A stretch of 64,000 bases of DNA from assembly GCF_958450345.1 (NCBI RefSeq), contig NC_088780.1, forward strand, positions 58,811,533 to 58,875,532, written 5' to 3'. Below, in pieces: positions 1 to 11,007 of this stretch. Below the pieces are notes generated by a model. It made no database searches. It saw only the letters and a list, made by a program, of their open reading frames with translations, and was not told the origin of the DNA. Each line of letters begins with the position of its first letter. Within the stretch, counting starts at the first letter, position 1. Origin of the DNA: Calliphora vicina (lineage: Eukaryota; Arthropoda; Insecta; Diptera; Calliphoridae). The position numbers and the translations under genes are program-made.

Positions 1-1640
1 AATAGCAGTATCGCTGGCAAATGTTGATGTATGCGTGCGATTGTTAGTTGGCATATCAGACGAATATGTATATCAAATATAAAAAGGGTCCCATGATACT
101 GCCTTGGGGGATTCCAGCTTCAATTGGTTGGGGATTACTTAAAAAGTCTCCTTCTTTAACCTGAAATGTTCGACCAGTTAAATAGTTTTCCAATAGCTTA
201 TGTGTGTTTGTGGGTAAATTTATCAAACGTTTGAGAAATGTCGATAAAGAGAACGGAACAATATTTCCTTTCCTCAAACGCTTTTCTTACAATATTTACA
301 AGTCTATGGGTTTGCTCGATAGTACTGTGTTTTCTTCAAAAACCAAATTGATGATTCGGAATACAATTCTTTTCAATTAACATCGGGTACAACTTTTTCA
401 CGAGTATCTTCTCAAATAGTTTTGATATATTACACAATAGACTGATTAGTGTGATCTTTTCCCGGCTTAGGTTTCATGGTAACCAGTGAAACCTTTCATT
501 CTGGAGGATAATTCATGGCGTAATATAGCATTAAAAATAAAAAGAATTATTTTTATTGCTATCCGGGGTAGCTCCATAAGAATCTTGTTACTGATTTTGT
601 CAATACCAGGTGCTTTCTTACCCCCTTATTCATAATCAATTTTTTCGATCTCGCTTATCTCAAAACGTAGGGGGTACGGCTGCTTCAAAATGGGTACAAC
701 AGGTGGCAACTCAATTGCTTCGTTTGATATGTTCGGTGTAAATACTTTTTTCAAATAATTAACAAACAGATTCCTTTTTCCAGTATCAAATCTTGCTCAA
801 CCACCACTTGAATTTCGCAAGGGGGGCTTACATATAACAGGTCTTTTAAGACATTTTGTTGCTCGCTATAATGAGTAATCCGATTGCGGGGTTGCCTCCA
901 GGCTTTCTAAATATTTATTTAATGATTCCATTTTTCGAAATTCTAAGAGCTCTTTAAGTCTTTTTATCCAATATTTAAGCTTCAATTTGACATCTGCAGA
1001 AGAAATTCTATTATATCTTATTTGTCGGGAGGTTTGGGTAGCATGTTGAGCAGCCAGTTTGAGATTTTTATCGCAATTGATAAGAGATTGATCGATGATT
1101 TTTGGTGTTCGTAGCGGTATGTTTTCCGAGCAATGTGTACTGAAGTATTTTTTTATATTTGAGCCAATTAATTCTTGTGCCTGTCATCGCTAAATTAACT
1201 CTCGGGGATACAATTTCTTGGTGGCTCAATAAAGTAACAATAATGGGTGAGTGATCTGAAGATAGTTCCAGCGAGGATTCAATTTTGAATCATTAAAATC
1301 TATTATATTGACTTTCTCTAATTTTCGATTAAAATCTTCAAGACAGACTGTAGTAGCTTGATAATCTTCGCATAGATCACACCTTCAGTAGTGTTTGATT
1401 CGAGCTTTTATTAAAATTGCCGAGCCTCCGCACGCTCTACCTCTGGGATCTTTGGTATCGTATATTACATATCCATTTATTCGAAATGAACTTCTGGGCG
1501 TCAAATGAGTTTCAGAAATTAGCATTACATCAATTTGTTGTTTCCTTAAAAATATTCGATATCGTTTATATTTCGACATTTTCGATATAATACGTAAATA
1601 TTCTCAACTTTCAACAATTTACTTGCATGTGTAAATGCAA
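1..1640 (-). mobile_element. Jockey-type non-LTR retrotransposon relic (copy 1)
   Basis: Minus-strand remnant of a LINE. The 5' part (1579-1385) encodes an AP-endonuclease segment with the motif QQIDVMLISETHLT, whose SETH glutamate is the family's catalytic residue. The 3' part (about 480 down to 1) encodes reverse transcriptase pieces including IPQGSIMGPFLYLIYI, but it is broken by frameshifts and stops. The core between them is badly degraded. The order endonuclease then RT is that of the Jockey/CR1 group. The catalytic FADD box near position 1-30 reads FASD. The element runs off the left edge, so its 3' end is not visible. A colinear second copy lies at 26890-28575. Confidence 0.8.
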
Positions 1641-2877
1641 TGGTTTAAATTAATTATGTAAAACAAAAATTTTTATTAATCAAAATTGTTTATAGAAGAG
1701 TAATAAGAGATTACGGTATTATCGATTATTTCGGTAACTGCATTTTTGAGAAAACGCATGATTGTAAATCCGCATTAATGTAGTTTTATTTAAATAAAAT
1801 GAACTAGAGTTTCATAATTTAAATAATATCTATTAGCAAAAATAAGTAAAACTTACTTATACATACATATCTATACATGCGTCTGTCTATTGTCTGTTGT
1901 GTGTAAAATTATTGAAAATACTCGTACGTAAATAATTTGCATAAATATCATCATACCCCACGTAATATTTTACGTATATATGTTATTTAGTATGAATAAT
2001 GGTTTTCGATTGCATACAAATTATCTAATTATCTGTGTTGTTTTACGCCATCCTGGATCTAAAATTCCAAATAAGTAATCAACGAAAACCGTACAAATAT
2101 TAACTGTTTACTAAAAATGAGATATAGTTCTTGAAATTACATAAAAAAGTTACGGGAGCAGAATTTATTAAATTAAGCTGTGCCAACTTCTACTTCCACC
2201 TCTTTTCAAATTTTCAACATCTAATATAAGGACCTCTGTTGATCATAAATGCATGGTAAACAATTTTGGATCAAATTATATGAAAAACTTAGTTTTGACT
2301 TACCATTATAAATAGTTGGTCAATTCACAAGGTCTCCTATCATGTCATATTGTCATAATTTCCTAATATTTCACGACTCGACGGCTCGGCTTAACCGACA
2401 CTTAGGTGTTCGGGCGCAAGTCTTTGCTGGTTGGTTACGATAAGGGCATTTTTAGCTTGAAATGCAATAACAACATTTTGAAATGCATGAATCTAGCAAA
2501 GTGAAATTTACCACTAATATTTTCTTGTACATAATATAAAATATATAACACAGGTCAAAAGAAAAAAGGGGCTTGAATAACCACTATATAGATTTGATGC
2601 AAAAATGGTAAAATTTTTATAATTAACCAAATTCAATTAAATGTGTATTATTTAATAAAATGGGATACGATTAAGCACAGCCTAATAAAACATTATTACT
2701 TGTTTATTTTTGCAATTATAAGCTTTACTTATAAAAGTTTTTACCGATATCTAAATTGGTTTAGGATTTTTAGATCCTATAGAAACATGAAAGTTATACA
2801 CAGTCTTACAAAAGTTTACATACTCCTAATATATTTCATAATATAAATATTTAGTGAAAAATTCTTTAATGACTTTT
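1641..2877. other. AT-rich intergenic stretch, no feature seen
   Basis: No coding exon, RNA gene or clear inverted repeat was recognised. The short frame at 2643-2846 is rich in Tyr, Ile and Phe with no domain, as expected of AT-rich noncoding DNA. Confidence 0.5.
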
Positions 2878-3480
2878 TTATGCTATTTCGGATTTATTGA
2901 GATAAAATAAACACAAAACTAATTTATTTTCATTAAATTCTACTAAAAAACAATTATAATTAATTTTTTGGCATAAAGATAATTTATATAAGTTTACATA
3001 CGGGATAAAAAAAATTAAATTAGTATTTTGTGTGGCCTCCTTTGGCATGGACAAAGCCCATTTTTTGTACTCATTTCTCTTGACACATCGGCGAACAGTC
3101 TGATTAGAAACGGTAATTTCTAGATTTGTTCTCATTTTCCGGTTTAGTTCGACAGACTTAGCTTAGGATTTTCTTCAATGGAACGTATAATAGACAGTTA
3201 TGTTTAATTGTCGAGAATTCGGGGAAGCCCACTCCGATCTTTGCTTTCATTATTTCCATTTTCTATGAAATTTTTTATTATTGTTTGGACTGTGCTTTTA
3301 TTTAGATTTAATAAAATTCCAATTTCATTAAGAGATTTGCCATCATTTCTTAACATAATGACGGTTTTTCGAATTGGCTCAGAAATTTCTTTGCCTTTTT
3401 ATTCCACTAAAAATACTTTTTGATTTTATTTTGCCAGTATGTTCACTTTTAGTGAAAGTAAACTTTCTACCACTGATTTT
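2878..3480 (-). pseudogene. Tc1-like transposase relic, N-terminal half
   Basis: On the minus strand, from about 3430 downward, a broken frame reads a helix-turn-helix pair typical of Tc1 transposases: GKSLNEIGILLNLNKSTVQ followed by the linker RSGLPRIL, then VSNQTVRRCVKRNEYK as the second DNA-binding domain. Stops and frameshifts separate the pieces and no DDE catalytic domain follows, so this is a dead, truncated copy. Its relation to the plus-strand Tc1 remnant past 11008 is separate, since the orientations are opposite. Confidence 0.7.
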
Positions 3481-4341
3481 ACACAAAGCATCATCAAAAT
3501 TGTAGCGGAAATTTTAACGGTACAACATTTATTTGTAGTTTTGTGTAGGCAGCTCACTATTTATTTTTATACAGATATAACCTCTCGATTTTGACCCAAA
3601 AATCTCAAATATACGCTCATCACTAAATATTACAATACTTTATTCCAGAAATGCTGTGGAGAATATAAGTACCCAGCAGTTCTAGGAGACAGTACCGAAC
3701 TAGTGATTTTACACATCATTTAGGTGGGAGCTAGTTACTTCAATAGCCTCGTGACTAGTCATTTTAACACGGGCATGTCCTAGGCAGGGGGTCAATTGTC
3801 TCTTTTTGAATACAATTGGACTGTCTAATAGCTGGTCCAAAGTAGGCAACGCAGTGGATTCACATACTGGTTACATAGCGTCAGTTACCTTGCTAGCTTT
3901 GTAACCGGTTACTTTTGATTGCAATGTGACTATCGGATAGCTGATCGAAAGTAGTCAACGCTTCTGGTGGGGGAAATAAAGTGCAGTACAAAAAAAGTTT
4001 GAAGTGACTTCACCATAGGTTACTAAGAGACACTAAAGTGACTATTGACTTCATGCTATGTTACATGGGATATCAGTATACTTAAGCAAAATTAAAAATA
4101 AACTGTATGAGATTTATATTAACACAATTTGTAAAAAAACAGTATGTACGAATTACTCACAAAACATTTAAAGTGACTACACTCCAGATTACTTAGAGAC
4201 ACTTAAGTGTCAATTGTCTTCACGCTAGATTACTTGGGATGTATAAAGTAACCAATTGTCTTATCTCTGCACTACAAAGTGTACACATGTGTCAAATGAC
4301 CAAAATATATAAAATGGAGTCAGCCAAGTGATAAGACATTT
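3481..4341. repeat. Transposon-arm repeats flanking the BEL insertion
   Basis: Two diverged direct repeats (about 4016-4075 and 4190-4250) share the pattern ACTTAGAGACACT...TTCACGCTAGATTACTTGGGA. The reverse complement of the second block recurs at 39590-39690, next to another Tc1 transposase relic, which suggests these are subterminal arms of a Tc1-family element. No coding sequence is visible here. Confidence 0.5.
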
Positions 4342-4346
4342 GTGAC
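4342..4346. repeat. Target-site duplication, left copy (GTGAC)
   Basis: GTGAC directly abuts the left LTR and is repeated at 11003-11007 directly after the right LTR. A 5-bp duplication is within the usual range for BEL/Pao integrases. Confidence 0.9.
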
Positions 4347-4884
4347 TGTATGAGAATTAATCAAACTACACTTTTGATTTTAACTTAAATTCAAATTTAT
4401 TAAATAAGCAGCTTGGCTGTAAACTTTATCAAACTTAAATTCAATTATTAAGCAGCTCGGCTCTAGACTTAATTACGCAGCAAGGCAGATGATATTACTT
4501 ATAATGTTCTCAGTTTTAATGTTTTTTAACAGAGTATCAAGAATAGTAATATAATTTTAAGTCGTAGTTAATATGTACCAAAAATTCCAAAATCAGTGTA
4601 AATAAAAACCGTTATTATACTTAAGTACAGAAGTAGGTAGATAAAAGAAGAAATATATAATTAATACAAATAATACAAAAAATACAATGAGCATGAACAA
4701 TGTAATTAACATAATGTACATTACATAAATTAACAGCAGCTTAAAAATACTGGTTATATTTTAATATTGAGATAAAGAGATAGCAAATGTGAGTTTAATG
4801 ATAAGTGTTACATTTTAGAAACCCCAATAGGAAATTTATAATTAAAAGTTAAAATAAATAAAATAAAATACTGATTCTCCAACA
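4347..4884 (-). repeat. 3' LTR of the BEL/Pao element
   Basis: 538 bp, matched by the 534-bp copy at 10469-11002. The only difference I see is 4 extra bases near 4498 (ATTACTTATAATG against ATTATAATG). Termini are TG...CA. Confidence 0.93.
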
Positions 4885-4896
4885 TTTTCCCCCTCC
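4885..4896 (-). promoter_or_regulatory. Polypurine tract of the BEL/Pao element
   Basis: On the element's strand GGAGGGGGAAAA lies immediately before the 3' LTR start TGTTGGAG, the position and composition expected for the plus-strand DNA primer in reverse transcription. Confidence 0.85.
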
Positions 4897-4911
4897 AAGA
4901 ACAACTGTTCT

Positions 4912-7900
4912 TCAGTCAGAGTTATTTCTTAGCTTCTCATAATCTTCATCTGACGGCAAAAATGCAATTTTTGAAACGGGTCGCTTAAAGATTTTTCCAT
5001 GGGATTGTATAGTAACCACTCGTACGATACCATCTGCACCAGGATGCACTTCCTTCACGCGAGCTAACGGCCATGTTCCAGGTGGGCAGCGTTCATCAAT
5101 AATAAGTACAAGATCACCCACTTTAGTATTTCTTTTTGGTTTCAACCACTTAGGCCTAGATTGTAAACGACACAACCATTCATTTCTCCAACGGTGCCAA
5201 AAATGTTGTTTAAGCTTTTCAATTGCTTTCCATCTTGTGAGTCGATTAATGTTGCAGTCTAATAAATTTTCCTCTGGTATACAGTTTGTTGCTTCTCCGA
5301 TTAGAAAATGAGATGGTGTCAAAGCATTAGCATCAGTTGGATCATTGTTTAATGGACACAGAGGTCTAGAGTTTAGACAACTTTCTATTTGAGCCAGAAA
5401 AGTGCTTAATTCTTCATAAGTAACAACCTTGCAATCTAGTAAACGTTTAAGATGGTACTTTGTCGACTTAACGCCGGCTTCCCAAAGACCGCCGAAATTT
5501 GGTGTAGCTGGTGGTATAAAGTGCCACTGAGTTCCATCAGTAGCCAGTATTTCTAGCAATTCCTCTGGTAGCGATGACTTATTTCGGTTATATAAAATCT
5601 GCAGTTCTTTATTTGCACCAATGAAATTCGTACCGCAATCAGAGTACAGATCTGTACATTTTCCACGACGAGATGAAAATCTGCGGAATGCAGCCAAGAA
5701 TGCTTCCGTTGACAGACTCGTAACGGCTTCTAAGTGTAATGCCTTTGTGACCATACAAATAAAGAGACATATGTACCCTTTCGTTGTAACCGCATTTCTC
5801 GCAGTTGACTGTTTGATAATTATGGGTCCTGCATAATCGACGCCGCTATGTTTAAATGGACGAGTAGGCGTTAAACGTACAGTAGGCAGGTTACCCATCA
5901 TTTGTTGTGATGCTTTAGCGTTATATTTGAAACACTTTGTGCAACATCGTATTACCATTTTTGCCAAATTTCTACCATATAAAATCCAGTACTTTCTCGC
6001 TACGTACGATTGCATCTGTAAAAGAGACCCATGCAAGGTTTTTATATGCGCATCTGTAAATATAAGAGTTGACATTGGGTTTTGTTTTTTAAGCAAAATT
6101 GGATGTTTTGAAGAATAAGCCAAATTAGAATTTTGTAACCGTCCTCCCACACGTAATATATTCTCAGAGTCAATAAATGGACACAAGCGTGAAAGGTGAT
6201 TATTGACCGATAGCTTTCCATATTTTTGTAATTCACTTATTTCGTCCAAAAAATCAACATTTTGAGATATTACAACAAGTTTTTGAAGTGAAGCTCTTTG
6301 TTCAGTTGTGGTGAGAAAACCAGTCATCTTACATTTATCTATTGCTTGATTTTGTTTATGTCGTTTTTGAATCATTATGTTATATTGAAATCGATAAATA
6401 TAAGAGGTTATTCTAACAAGTTTTTCTAAAGACGAATAGAGTTGAAATATATATGGATATTTAATTTTAACAGTTGTATTAGTTGAAGCATTTATTGTTA
6501 AATATGACTTAGATATTTCCTCAGTAGTTTCATAATTTAACGAGGGTTGTATTGGCCAGTTTTGTATGTTCTCTTTCAACCATTTAGGGCCCGTCCACCA
6601 CATATCATTTTTAGCAAGATCGCTTGGGAGTATGCCTCTGGACGCACAATCGGCAGGATTCTCATTGGATGCTATATATTTCCACTGCTCTGCGTTTGAA
6701 AACCTTTGAATATCAGCTACTCTATTACCAACGTAAACTGTCCATTTCGAAGATTGACCTCTTATCCAGCATAAAACGGTTGTATTGTCAGTCCAATAAG
6801 TGATATTATCAATTTTATGTTCAAATTTTGTGTGGATTTTATTAACTAACTTGACTAAAAGTGTAGCGCCACATAATTCTAGCCTTGGAATAGATAGTCT
6901 TTTAAGAGGACTTACTTTTGTTTTAGCTTGTAGGAGACTTATTACGGAATTACCTTCAACATCAGTAACTTTAGAATAAACTACGGCTGAAAACGCTAAT
7001 GTGGACGCATCACTAAATGCGTGTAGCTCAAGTTTAGCTGTTTTAACTAATCCGATCCATCTAGGTATTTTAATAATTTCTAATCCTTTTAAATTTTCCA
7101 TATATGTTAGCCATTCGGATACTATATGTTTAGGAAGGGGGTCATTCCAGTCTACTCCTAACAACCACAGCCTTTGAAACATTATCTTTGCCTTAATTGT
7201 TGATGGGGACAGCCACCCTAACGGATCATATAATTTTGCAGCATCAGAAAGTATACTTCTTTTGGTTACTGTATCATTACGCTTAAAGTTAACTTTAAAA
7301 GAGAAGGAGTCTGTGGTGACATTCCATTCCAGACCAAGAGCTTTAACACTGTCGGTTTTATCTATTTCAAATACGTCCTTAATCTCTCTATATTCAAAAG
7401 GTATACTACTAATAAATTGTCTGTCATTAGAGATCCACTTTCTTAGCGTAAAACCGCCCTTTTTTAACATTTTGGACAACTGTTGTTGTAGCAGAATAGC
7501 TTCATCGTAATTATCAGCACCTGAAATTATATCATCAACGTAAGTATCAGAGATGAGCACTTTACTTGCTGTTGGATAATTTTCAATCTCATCTTCTGCT
7601 AATTGATGTAGTACTCTCATAGACAGAAAAGGGGCAGAAGTTGTACCGTAGGTAACTGTCGATAATTTGTAGATATTGATATCACTATTGGTATTTTTAC
7701 GCCACAATATTTGTTGGTACTTTTGGTGGTCATTTATAACATTAATTTGGCGAAACATTTTTTCTAAGTCTGATCGAAAGCCAACTTTAAAACGTCTCCA
7801 ACGTATAACAGTAGTAGGTAAATCATTTTGAAGTGCTGGCCCTGCAGCCAATTCATCATTTAATGATGATTTTGTACAATTTTTAGCGCTACCGTCAAAC

Positions 7901-10167
7901 ACCACTCTTAATTTCGTTGTGGAACTACTTTCCCTCCAAACTCCATGGTGTGGTAAAAAGTAGCAATTTCTTTCCAAATCATTGGGATATACACCAACCG
8001 CTTTCATGTGATCTAAGTTTTCATATTCAGTCATAAATTTATAATAAGCGTCCCCAAATTTAGGATTTTGTTTACATTTTGCTTCTATATTTTTCAATCG
8101 TGAAAGTGCGCTATAATCAGTCATACTAAATATTGGCATTGGTTCACCTTTAATTATATTTTTAAACGGCAAAGAAACTTTGTATCGACCCGTGTTATCT
8201 CTTGTTGTTGTTGCTTTAAAATATCTTTCACAAAGTTCTTCTTCTTCTGTCCTCTTTCTCTTTTCTAGTAATTCTTCTTGAAGCCAGAAGGCCTTTAATT
8301 GTTCTTCTAATGAGCAAATATTCACATTAATGAGGTCACTATAAACGAATTTAGAAGTGGGTCCAGATACAATCCAACCAAAGTGGGTGTACTGTAAGAA
8401 AATACTATTTTCAAATTTCTTTTGATCGGGTAAAATTATCTCACCATAAACATCTCCACCCAGTAGTAAATCAATTTCTCCAGGATTTAAGAATTCTGGG
8501 TCAGCTAATTGAAAATTATCGATATTTGGAAGTTTTCCCTTATTTGTTGGTATAGGTTGGTAATGTGTGATGGACGGTACAACAAGAGCACTACATTTCA
8601 ATTCAAAACTAGGTTCTGTTCTAGATTGCAGTACTAAATTTACATATTTATGAGTAGTAATAGATTTATTTTTACAAACTCCACTAATTTGAGCAAATGT
8701 TTTAAACGACTGTAATCTTAAAGTTTGTGATGCATTTTCAGTAATAAGTGTGGCTTGGGCACAGTGGTCTAACATTGCCCTGAGGGAAAAAGTTCCATAG
8801 TATGTTTTAACACTAACTCGCATTGTGGCTAATAAAACTTGAGGTTTTGCGAGTGCACTACAGTGTATTGCAATATTGGAAGAGTTCTCTGTTGTCTCTG
8901 ATCTATTAGACGATATTTGGTCCGTAGACGCTGATGTTGTAAATTCATTATGAACTATGGTGTGGTGTTTTTGTTGGCATGTCTGGCAACGAGCTGTTGA
9001 GCGGCATTCGCGACTAAAGTGACCAACATTCAAACAATTATGACAAATTCGTTTGGTTTTCATAAGTTCACGTTTTTCGTTCGATGCCATAGATATAAAT
9101 TTAAAACATTTGTATAAGAAATGACGTCTGTTGCAGCATGGGCAATTGCTATCATCGTTCGAAGTTGTTATATGGATATTTCTACGAAAATTATTTCTAG
9201 AGTTTGGGTATGTCTTTACACGCGAAATTGACTGAGTAGGTTCAGCGAGAGATTCAAGTGTCCTAAACGATGTTTCCAAAAAACTAAAAAGTTCGCTGAT
9301 CTTAGGAATTTCTACTGTGGCTTTAAGCGACTGTTCCCACTCCTTTCTTGTTTGAACGTCAAGGCGATTAACTGTGATGTGTATTATAATTGCATCATAG
9401 GTTTCCTTTGTGACTCCTAAAGTATTTAGTAGAGCTAAACAATTGCGTGTAGTATCCAAAATATTCTGTATACTTTCGGCAGTACCATTGGAATTCGGAA
9501 TTGAGAACAGTTTAGATAATAGAGTGCTAACAATTTTCCTATGATTGTGATAACGCATATTAAGAGCATCCCATGCTAATTCGTAATTTTCCTCAGAAGC
9601 TGGATATTCATTAACAATGTCTAGTGGAGTACCAGAGCAAGAACCCTTAAGGAAATAATATTTCTGTATCTTTGATAGTGACACATTACTATGTACTAAT
9701 GATACGAACATATCTCTATATGAGATCCAAGACAGGTAGTCTCCAGAAAAGTTCGGTATATCAATTTTGGGCAATCGTGCTTCAGCTGGTATTGTCGTAT
9801 TTTGCCTAGATGTTGATGCGTGAAATGTGCTTGAGTGAAATATAGGCGAATGAGGTTGCTGAGTCTCAGCATTAATATCTAGCAATCTTCCTTTAAACAT
9901 TTGAAAGAAATCTTGGAATTCCTCAAAAATTTCCTCAGAAAAATAGGGTACCTCATCTGACCTAATGGACCTTTCTCGAATTAAACTAATAAGATGGTAG
10001 TGTGTATCTGTAAACTGCTGACATACTGATTCTATAGCTTCCAAAATGGTTTGAACATAACCTCGTGTCTTTAGAACCCTAGATTTACTATCAAACCTCT
10101 TAGATGTTCGTTTTAAATTGTCTAATAACCCACGTTGGTCTTCAATTATATTTGAAATGTCTTCCAT
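4912..10167 (-). CDS. BEL/Pao gag-pol polyprotein, uninterrupted
   Basis: 1751-residue single frame without stops. Domains in order: N-terminal gag region, with RLPKIDIPNFSGDYLSW (about 130) marking the DUF1759-type gag segment; two Cys/His clusters, CPCC...C from 342 and the CCHC knuckle CHNCLNVGHFSREC at 375-388; a retropepsin-like region around 465 (RAMLDHCAQATLI); reverse transcriptase with YVDD at 876-879; RNase H with FSDAS (Asp about 1053); integrase with an HHCC-type zinc region around 1379-1410; DDE catalytic residues at about D1444, D1510 and E1563; and a C-terminal DUF5641-like tail (LTPSHFLIG, then GTWPLARV). It makes the particle, protease, RT and integrase for cytoplasmic reverse transcription and nuclear integration. 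The frame looks intact. The one oddity is the protease box, DHC where DSG or DTG is usual. Confidence 0.95.
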   Translation of the reverse strand: MEDISNIIEDQRGLLDNLKRTSKRFDSKSRVLKTRGYVQTILEAIESVCQQFTDTHYHLISLIRERSIRSDEVPYFSEEIFEEFQDFFQMFKGRLLDINAETQQPHSPIFHSSTFHASTSRQNTTIPAEARLPKIDIPNFSGDYLSWISYRDMFVSLVHSNVSLSKIQKYYFLKGSCSGTPLDIVNEYPASEENYELAWDALNMRYHNHRKIVSTLLSKLFSIPNSNGTAESIQNILDTTRNCLALLNTLGVTKETYDAIIIHITVNRLDVQTRKEWEQSLKATVEIPKISELFSFLETSFRTLESLAEPTQSISRVKTYPNSRNNFRRNIHITTSNDDSNCPCCNRRHFLYKCFKFISMASNEKRELMKTKRICHNCLNVGHFSRECRSTARCQTCQQKHHTIVHNEFTTSASTDQISSNRSETTENSSNIAIHCSALAKPQVLLATMRVSVKTYYGTFSLRAMLDHCAQATLITENASQTLRLQSFKTFAQISGVCKNKSITTHKYVNLVLQSRTEPSFELKCSALVVPSITHYQPIPTNKGKLPNIDNFQLADPEFLNPGEIDLLLGGDVYGEIILPDQKKFENSIFLQYTHFGWIVSGPTSKFVYSDLINVNICSLEEQLKAFWLQEELLEKRKRTEEEELCERYFKATTTRDNTGRYKVSLPFKNIIKGEPMPIFSMTDYSALSRLKNIEAKCKQNPKFGDAYYKFMTEYENLDHMKAVGVYPNDLERNCYFLPHHGVWRESSSTTKLRVVFDGSAKNCTKSSLNDELAAGPALQNDLPTTVIRWRRFKVGFRSDLEKMFRQINVINDHQKYQQILWRKNTNSDINIYKLSTVTYGTTSAPFLSMRVLHQLAEDEIENYPTASKVLISDTYVDDIISGADNYDEAILLQQQLSKMLKKGGFTLRKWISNDRQFISSIPFEYREIKDVFEIDKTDSVKALGLEWNVTTDSFSFKVNFKRNDTVTKRSILSDAAKLYDPLGWLSPSTIKAKIMFQRLWLLGVDWNDPLPKHIVSEWLTYMENLKGLEIIKIPRWIGLVKTAKLELHAFSDASTLAFSAVVYSKVTDVEGNSVISLLQAKTKVSPLKRLSIPRLELCGATLLVKLVNKIHTKFEHKIDNITYWTDNTTVLCWIRGQSSKWTVYVGNRVADIQRFSNAEQWKYIASNENPADCASRGILPSDLAKNDMWWTGPKWLKENIQNWPIQPSLNYETTEEISKSYLTINASTNTTVKIKYPYIFQLYSSLEKLVRITSYIYRFQYNIMIQKRHKQNQAIDKCKMTGFLTTTEQRASLQKLVVISQNVDFLDEISELQKYGKLSVNNHLSRLCPFIDSENILRVGGRLQNSNLAYSSKHPILLKKQNPMSTLIFTDAHIKTLHGSLLQMQSYVARKYWILYGRNLAKMVIRCCTKCFKYNAKASQQMMGNLPTVRLTPTRPFKHSGVDYAGPIIIKQSTARNAVTTKGYICLFICMVTKALHLEAVTSLSTEAFLAAFRRFSSRRGKCTDLYSDCGTNFIGANKELQILYNRNKSSLPEELLEILATDGTQWHFIPPATPNFGGLWEAGVKSTKYHLKRLLDCKVVTYEELSTFLAQIESCLNSRPLCPLNNDPTDANALTPSHFLIGEATNCIPEENLLDCNINRLTRWKAIEKLKQHFWHRWRNEWLCRLQSRPKWLKPKRNTKVGDLVLIIDERCPPGTWPLARVKEVHPGADGIVRVVTIQSHGKIFKRPVSKIAFLPSDEDYEKLRNNSD

Positions 10168-10443
10168 TCTTAATACAAAAATAAGATTTATACATACGGT
10201 TTATTATGATTTCAAACCAAAATTTTCCGATTAAATAATCCTGGAATCGATCGTAATACAATTTCAAATACAAGCAAGATAAATGCAAAGCTGGTTTATT
10301 TATTTGGCTTCGGTTGATAGCGGAATCGTTCAATAAATAAAAAAGCCTTCTCATAAGTCCACCAAGATGAATCCAATTCCAAAAAGTTTTCACAAACAGA
10401 GTTCAATTACAAGCGGCTATGATATTTTATTACAAATGGGTTT

Positions 10444-10461
10444 TCCCGGGTTTCGGCACCA
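10444..10461 (-). promoter_or_regulatory. Primer-binding site, tRNA-Phe type
   Basis: The plus strand reads TCCCGGGTTTCGGCACCA, which equals the 3' end of insect tRNA-Phe including CCA. The element's RNA is therefore complementary to 18 nt of that tRNA. It lies 7 nt inside the 5' LTR. The tRNA assignment rests on recall of the conserved GCCGAAA acceptor stem of tRNA-Phe. Confidence 0.82.
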
Positions 10462-10468
10462 ATTTTAA

Positions 10469-11002
10469 TGTATGAGAATTAATCAAACTACACTTTTGAT
10501 TTTAACTTAAATTCAAATTTATTAAATAAGCAGCTTGGCTGTAAACTTTATCAAACTTAAATTCAATTATTAAGCAGCTCGGCTCTAGACTTAATTACGC
10601 AGCAAGGCAGATGATATTATAATGTTCTCAGTTTTAATGTTTTTTAACAGAGTATCAAGAATAGTAATATAATTTTAAGTCGTAGTTAATATGTACCAAA
10701 AATTCCAAAATCAGTGTAAATAAAAACCGTTATTATACTTAAGTACAGAAGTAGGTAGATAAAAGAAGAAATATATAATTAATACAAATAATACAAAAAA
10801 TACAATGAGCATGAACAATGTAATTAACATAATGTACATTACATAAATTAACAGCAGCTTAAAAATACTGGTTATATTTTAATATTGAGATAAAGAGATA
10901 GCAAATGTGAGTTTAATGATAAGTGTTACATTTTAGAAACCCCAATAGGAAATTTATAATTAAAAGTTAAAATAAATAAAATAAAATACTGATTCTCCAA
11001 CA
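10469..11002 (-). repeat. 5' LTR of the BEL/Pao element
   Basis: 534 bp with TG...CA termini; near-identical to the left LTR. It should carry the element's promoter and polyadenylation signals, but I did not resolve these individually. Confidence 0.93.
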
Positions 11003-11007
11003 GTGAC
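11003..11007. repeat. Target-site duplication, right copy (GTGAC)
   Basis: Matches 4342-4346 exactly. Confidence 0.9.

Larger units (their letters stand above)
4347..11002 (-). mobile_element. Full-length BEL/Pao LTR retrotransposon
   Basis: A structurally complete element of about 6.66 kb on the minus strand: 5' LTR at 10469-11002, tRNA-Phe primer-binding site at 10444-10461, one long gag-pol frame at 10167-4912, polypurine tract at 4885-4896, 3' LTR at 4347-4884, and a 5-bp GTGAC target duplication on both sides. The LTRs begin TGTTGGAGAATC and end TTCTCATACA on the element's own strand. They appear identical apart from a 4-bp indel, so insertion is recent. It landed in DNA already occupied by Tc1 relics. 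No env-like frame follows pol. Confidence 0.95.
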
